Shown here: one piece after another, positions 5,077 through 6,326 of the stretch
Position numbering within the stretch: the stretch's first letter is position 1
Layout: every line of letters begins with the position of its first letter
DNA from: Sphingopyxis sp.
GTDB taxonomy: Bacteria; Pseudomonadota; Alphaproteobacteria; Sphingomonadales; Sphingomonadaceae
Direction of reading: 5' to 3'
NCBI GenBank assembly: GCA_012035435.1
Contig: JAAUPH010000143.1
Location: 1 to 6,326, forward strand
Length of the DNA: 6,326 bases
Position numbers and translations under genes: made by a program
The notes under the pieces: model-generated
Databases searched by the model: none
What the model saw: only the letters and a program-made list of their open reading frames with translations
Told to the model about the DNA's origin: nothing

Positions 5077-5826
5077 ATGTCTGGCTGGTGGGATCGCCAT
5101 ATTGTGCCGCGCCTGATCAAATGCGCCTGTTCGCAGGGGCAGATTATGAAGCTGCGTAGCGAGCTCGTGCCGCTCGCACGCGGCGATGTGCTGGAACTGG
5201 GCTGCGGCGGCGGCATCAACATGGAATTTTATGAACCGGTGCAAATTACTCGGCTCAGCGGGATCGATCCGTCGCCCAAGCTGCTCGAAATGACCCGCGC
5301 CGCAGCAGCAGCGCACGGGATCGCTGCTGACATACAGGGCGGCGTGGGCGAGGCGATGCCTTTTACCGATGCGTCGTTCGATACTGTGGTGACCACCTTC
5401 ACCCTGTGTTCGGTGCAAGAGCAGGCGGCGGTCTTGCGCGAAATCCGCCGCGTACTGCGGCTGGATCATCATCGCGACGTTGTACGGCACGAGCACCGAG
5501 TCGAACGGGAAGCGCGCGAGCGAGCGCAGATGCATCGACGGCACACGCGTGCCATGGCCCGTGACGCCGATGAAGCGCACGAGGCCCTGCGCCGTTGCAG
5601 ACAGCACCAACTTGCTGGTCGGCGTGCCATGGCGCGCAGTATAACACGGAGCGGCAGCCGTGAAGCGCGCCGCTTTCGCCAAGACCCTGCTGGAGTGGTA
5701 CGACCGCGCCGGGCGCGACCTGCCCTGGCGCGCCAAGGGGGGCGTTGCGCCCGACCCCTATCACATCTGGCTTTCGGAAATCATCCTACAACAGACCCGG
5801 GTAAACCAGGGGCTTCCTTACTATGA
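5077..5826 (+). CDS. Class I SAM-dependent methyltransferase, N-terminal 128 codons joined to unrelated sequence
   Basis: Residues 1-128 (5077-5460) are a typical alphaproteobacterial small-molecule/lipid-type class I methyltransferase. They show [20 protein letters not shown] (residues 4-23), SAM motif [10 protein letters not shown] (38-46), the acidic ribose-binding residue Asp64 in [27 protein letters not shown] (91-110, motifs II/III region) and [18 protein letters not shown] (111-128). Relatives continue with P-G-G and about 80 more residues. Here the frame instead enters LDHHRDVV and Arg/His-rich nonsense to a stop at 5826. That tail is the antisense of an aldo/keto reductase and an out-of-frame reading of mutY, so it is not a real C-terminus. 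The methyl acceptor is unknown. The gene is divergent from trxB with a 104-base gap. Confidence 0.75.
   Translation: MSGWWDRHIVPRLIKCACSQGQIMKLRSELVPLARGDVLELGCGGGINMEFYEPVQITRLSGIDPSPKLLEMTRAAAAAHGIAADIQGGVGEAMPFTDASFDTVVTTFTLCSVQEQAAVLREIRRVLRLDHHRDVVRHEHRVEREARERAQMHRRHTRAMARDADEAHEALRRCRQHQLAGRRAMARSITRSGSREARRFRQDPAGVVRPRRARPALARQGGRCARPLSHLAFGNHPTTDPGKPGASLL
5438..5460. other. Probable chimeric junction 2 (methyltransferase / aldo-keto reductase)
   Basis: The same 20 or so bases make sense in two genes. Forward they encode the methyltransferase R-E-I-R-R-V-L-R. On the minus strand they encode P-Q-Y-A-A-D-F of an aldo/keto reductase. Left of this only the first gene is recognisable, right of it only the second, in opposite orientation. 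A join at a stretch of shared sequence explains this. Confidence 0.65.
5440..5592 (-). pseudogene. Internal fragment of an aldo/keto reductase
   Basis: The minus-strand frame reads [14 protein letters not shown], then [19 protein letters not shown], then QPQYAADF. This is the segment of aldo/keto reductases following the catalytic His strand, where G-x-x-R-x-I-G-V-(T/S) and the F-D-x-x-x-x-P-Y-N block occur. Only about 51 residues are present. The catalytic Asp/Tyr/Lys region and the cofactor-binding C-terminus are absent on both sides. It is inverted relative to the methyltransferase and has no start or stop of its own, so it is a broken piece rather than a gene. High GC; the source genome is not determined. 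Confidence 0.65.
5593..5659. other. Unassigned linker with probable junction 3
   Basis: Between the aldo/keto reductase fragment and the mutY start lie 67 bases I cannot assign. The change probably lies near 5593-5600, where the reductase similarity ends. GGAG at 5648-5651 is a suitable ribosome-binding site for the mutY GTG at 5660. A minus-strand TTATACT with an ATG at 5630 could be the start of a divergent gene in the source genome. Confidence 0.3.
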
Positions 5827-5839
5827 AAAATTTATTGAA
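5660..5839 (+). pseudogene. mutY: N-terminal fragment of A/G-specific adenine glycosylase, hybrid of two versions
   Basis: MutY removes adenine mispaired with guanine or 8-oxoguanine. From GTG 5660 (GGAG eight bases upstream) the protein begins [18 protein letters not shown] and [20 protein letters not shown], a high-GC proteobacterial form. Catalytic Glu40 lies in LSEIILQQT. From there the sequence is Bacteroidota-like ([20 protein letters not shown]), with a visible drop in GC and AT-rich codons after 5785. A proteobacterial MutY would usually continue LSEIMLQQTTVxxVxPYF. The MutY similarity stops after FIEA (about 5840), where F-P-T would be expected, so the helix-hairpin-helix, second catalytic Asp and iron-sulfur cluster are missing. 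The reading frame does not stop but runs on in frame to the end of the window through unrelated genes. Confidence 0.65.
5760..5790. other. Probable chimeric junction 4 (two mutY genes) and composition break
   Basis: The join lies inside the codons for the conserved YHIWLSEI segment, the most conserved part of mutY and therefore a likely place for two species' genes to be merged. Sampled lines fall from about 60-70% GC on the left to about 40% on the right. Confidence 0.55.
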
Positions 5840-6035
5840 GCTACTGATTTAATTATGCGAGGTGGCGCATTTGGCGTTTCAGGATATGCCGAGCTGGAAT
5901 CGAATTATGAATTGATGGTGAGCCACCCCGAAAATTTTTCTCCTAGCTTGCGAAGTAACCAAGTCTTATGTAAAAGAAAACCTTGGAGCCACCGAAAAAA
6001 TTATGAATCATTGCCGAAACCTGCTTACCGCATGA
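5840..6035 (+). pseudogene. C-terminal end of an unrecognised Bacteroidota gene upstream of rsgA
   Basis: Two frames combine into one plausible protein end: ATDLIMRGGAFGVSGYAELE, then SNYELMVSHPENF in the frame continuous with mutY, then LLACEVTKSYVKENLGATEK and IMNHCRNLLTA in the +1 frame. The switch falls at the five-T run at 5935-5939; removing one T joins them. The second frame ends with TGA at 6033-6035, giving an ATGA overlap with the rsgA start at 6032, the classic arrangement for coupled genes, which supports this frame being the real end. Without the shift the other frame runs through as SPSLRSNQV into RsgA. I do not recognise the family and assign no function. A further junction with mutY must lie near 5835-5845. 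Confidence 0.4.
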
Positions 6036-6326
6036 CGGGGCGCGTATTAAAATCTACAGGATCGTGGTATGAAGTGGCAGGCGCAAACTCGAAACTTTAT
6101 GCATGCCGCGTGCGAGGCAAACTACGCTTAGAAGGTTATAAAGAAAGTAACCCCATTGCCGTGGGCGATAGTGTGGAAATTGAACCTGAAAGTAGCGAAG
6201 AGGATTATGCAATGATAAACACATTGTATCCCCGCAAAAACTACATCATCCGTAAAAGCAACAACCTTAGCAAGCAAACACATATTATAGGTGCAAATCT
6301 TGATATTGCCGCTCTGGTAGTTACCC
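6032..6326 (+). CDS. rsgA: Ribosome small subunit-dependent GTPase A, N-terminal part (3' end outside window)
   Basis: RsgA is a circularly permuted GTPase that binds the 30S subunit late in its maturation. The 98 codons present cover the N-terminal OB-fold: MTGRVLKSTGSWYEV (strand 1 with the G-x-V-x-x-x-x-G-x-x-Y pattern), YACRVRGKLRLEG, NPIAVGDSVEIEP, then RKNYIIRKSNNLSKQTHIIG and ANLDIAALVVT, leading to the GTPase domain beyond the window. The wording around RKNYIIRKS and LSKQTHIIGANLD is typical of Bacteroidota. ATG 6032 is chosen because homologues begin M-x-G-x-V at this point and the upstream frame ends in an ATGA overlap. The frame is also open upstream all the way to 5660, so automated calling may merge it with the mutY fragment. 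That fusion should not be believed. Confidence 0.85.
   Translation, partial: MTGRVLKSTGSWYEVAGANSKLYACRVRGKLRLEGYKESNPIAVGDSVEIEPESSEEDYAMINTLYPRKNYIIRKSNNLSKQTHIIGANLDIAALVVT

Noticed and set aside
5053..5736. Minus-strand frame of 227 codons under the methyltransferase and mutY
   Set aside because: Only its middle (5440-5592) resembles a protein family (aldo/keto reductase). The rest is the shadow of the methyltransferase and mutY.
5461..5826. A novel Arg/His-rich C-terminal domain on the methyltransferase
   Set aside because: The segment is fully explained as antisense aldo/keto reductase followed by out-of-frame mutY. Its Arg-rich composition is typical of wrong-frame high-GC DNA.
5440..5850. 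A mobile element or genomic-island boundary at the composition change
   Set aside because: No transposase, integrase, tRNA, direct repeat or terminal inverted repeat is visible, and several genes are truncated within 400 bases. Artificial joins explain it better.
1..6326. CRISPR arrays, tandem repeats, origins, phage defence genes
   Set aside because: No regularly spaced repeats were seen, and no protein with defence, phage or replication motifs.

Overview
The window reads as a mosaic contig. Positions about 220-5460 are high-GC DNA (about 60-70% in lines counted by hand) that looks like a sphingomonad (Alphaproteobacteria, Sphingomonadales). The evidence is a block of exosortase A (XrtA/EpsH)-associated accessory genes, a thioredoxin reductase and an alphaproteobacterial-style SAM methyltransferase. 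The last 500 bases are about 40% GC and encode Bacteroidota-like protein sequence. The short stretches at both ends and at 5440-5840 each change identity inside a gene, which points to artificial joins between several genomes (metagenome assembly or amplification chimeras) rather than a natural locus.

Layout. 1-359 (minus): a hybrid frame, the start of an exosortase-associated AMP-forming acyl-CoA ligase running into a YafY/WYL-type HTH regulator. 410-3175 (plus): a tightly packed operon of GNAT/FemAB-like acyltransferase (5' end broken by two apparent 1-base deletions), acyl carrier protein, exosortase-associated hydrolase 2 and hydrolase 1. 3172-3767 (minus): a TetR regulator broken by one apparent 1-base deletion, convergent with and overlapping hydrolase 1. 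3810-4015: intergenic, holding a possible TetR operator, a second dyad, and a strong plus-strand intrinsic terminator behind a weak promoter-like sequence (small RNA candidate). 4016-4972 (minus): trxB. 4973-5076: divergent promoter region. 5077-5460 (plus): first 128 codons of a class I SAM methyltransferase. 5440-5592 (minus): an aldo/keto reductase fragment. 5660-about 5840: a mutY fragment that itself changes from a high-GC to a Bacteroidota version. 5840-6035: the end of an unrecognised gene. 6032-6326: the start of rsgA.

How the genes work together. In exosortase A genomes the ligase, carrier protein, acyltransferase and two hydrolase-like proteins sit together with exopolysaccharide genes. 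They probably activate, carry and transfer an acyl or amino-acyl group used in that envelope/exopolysaccharide system. The exact chemistry is not established, and no exosortase gene or PEP-CTERM protein lies in this window.

I found no convincing new biological system. The most useful observations are the junctions, the recurrent loss of one G from a GG on the plus strand (490, 555, 3450), and the small RNA candidate at about 3860-4000.
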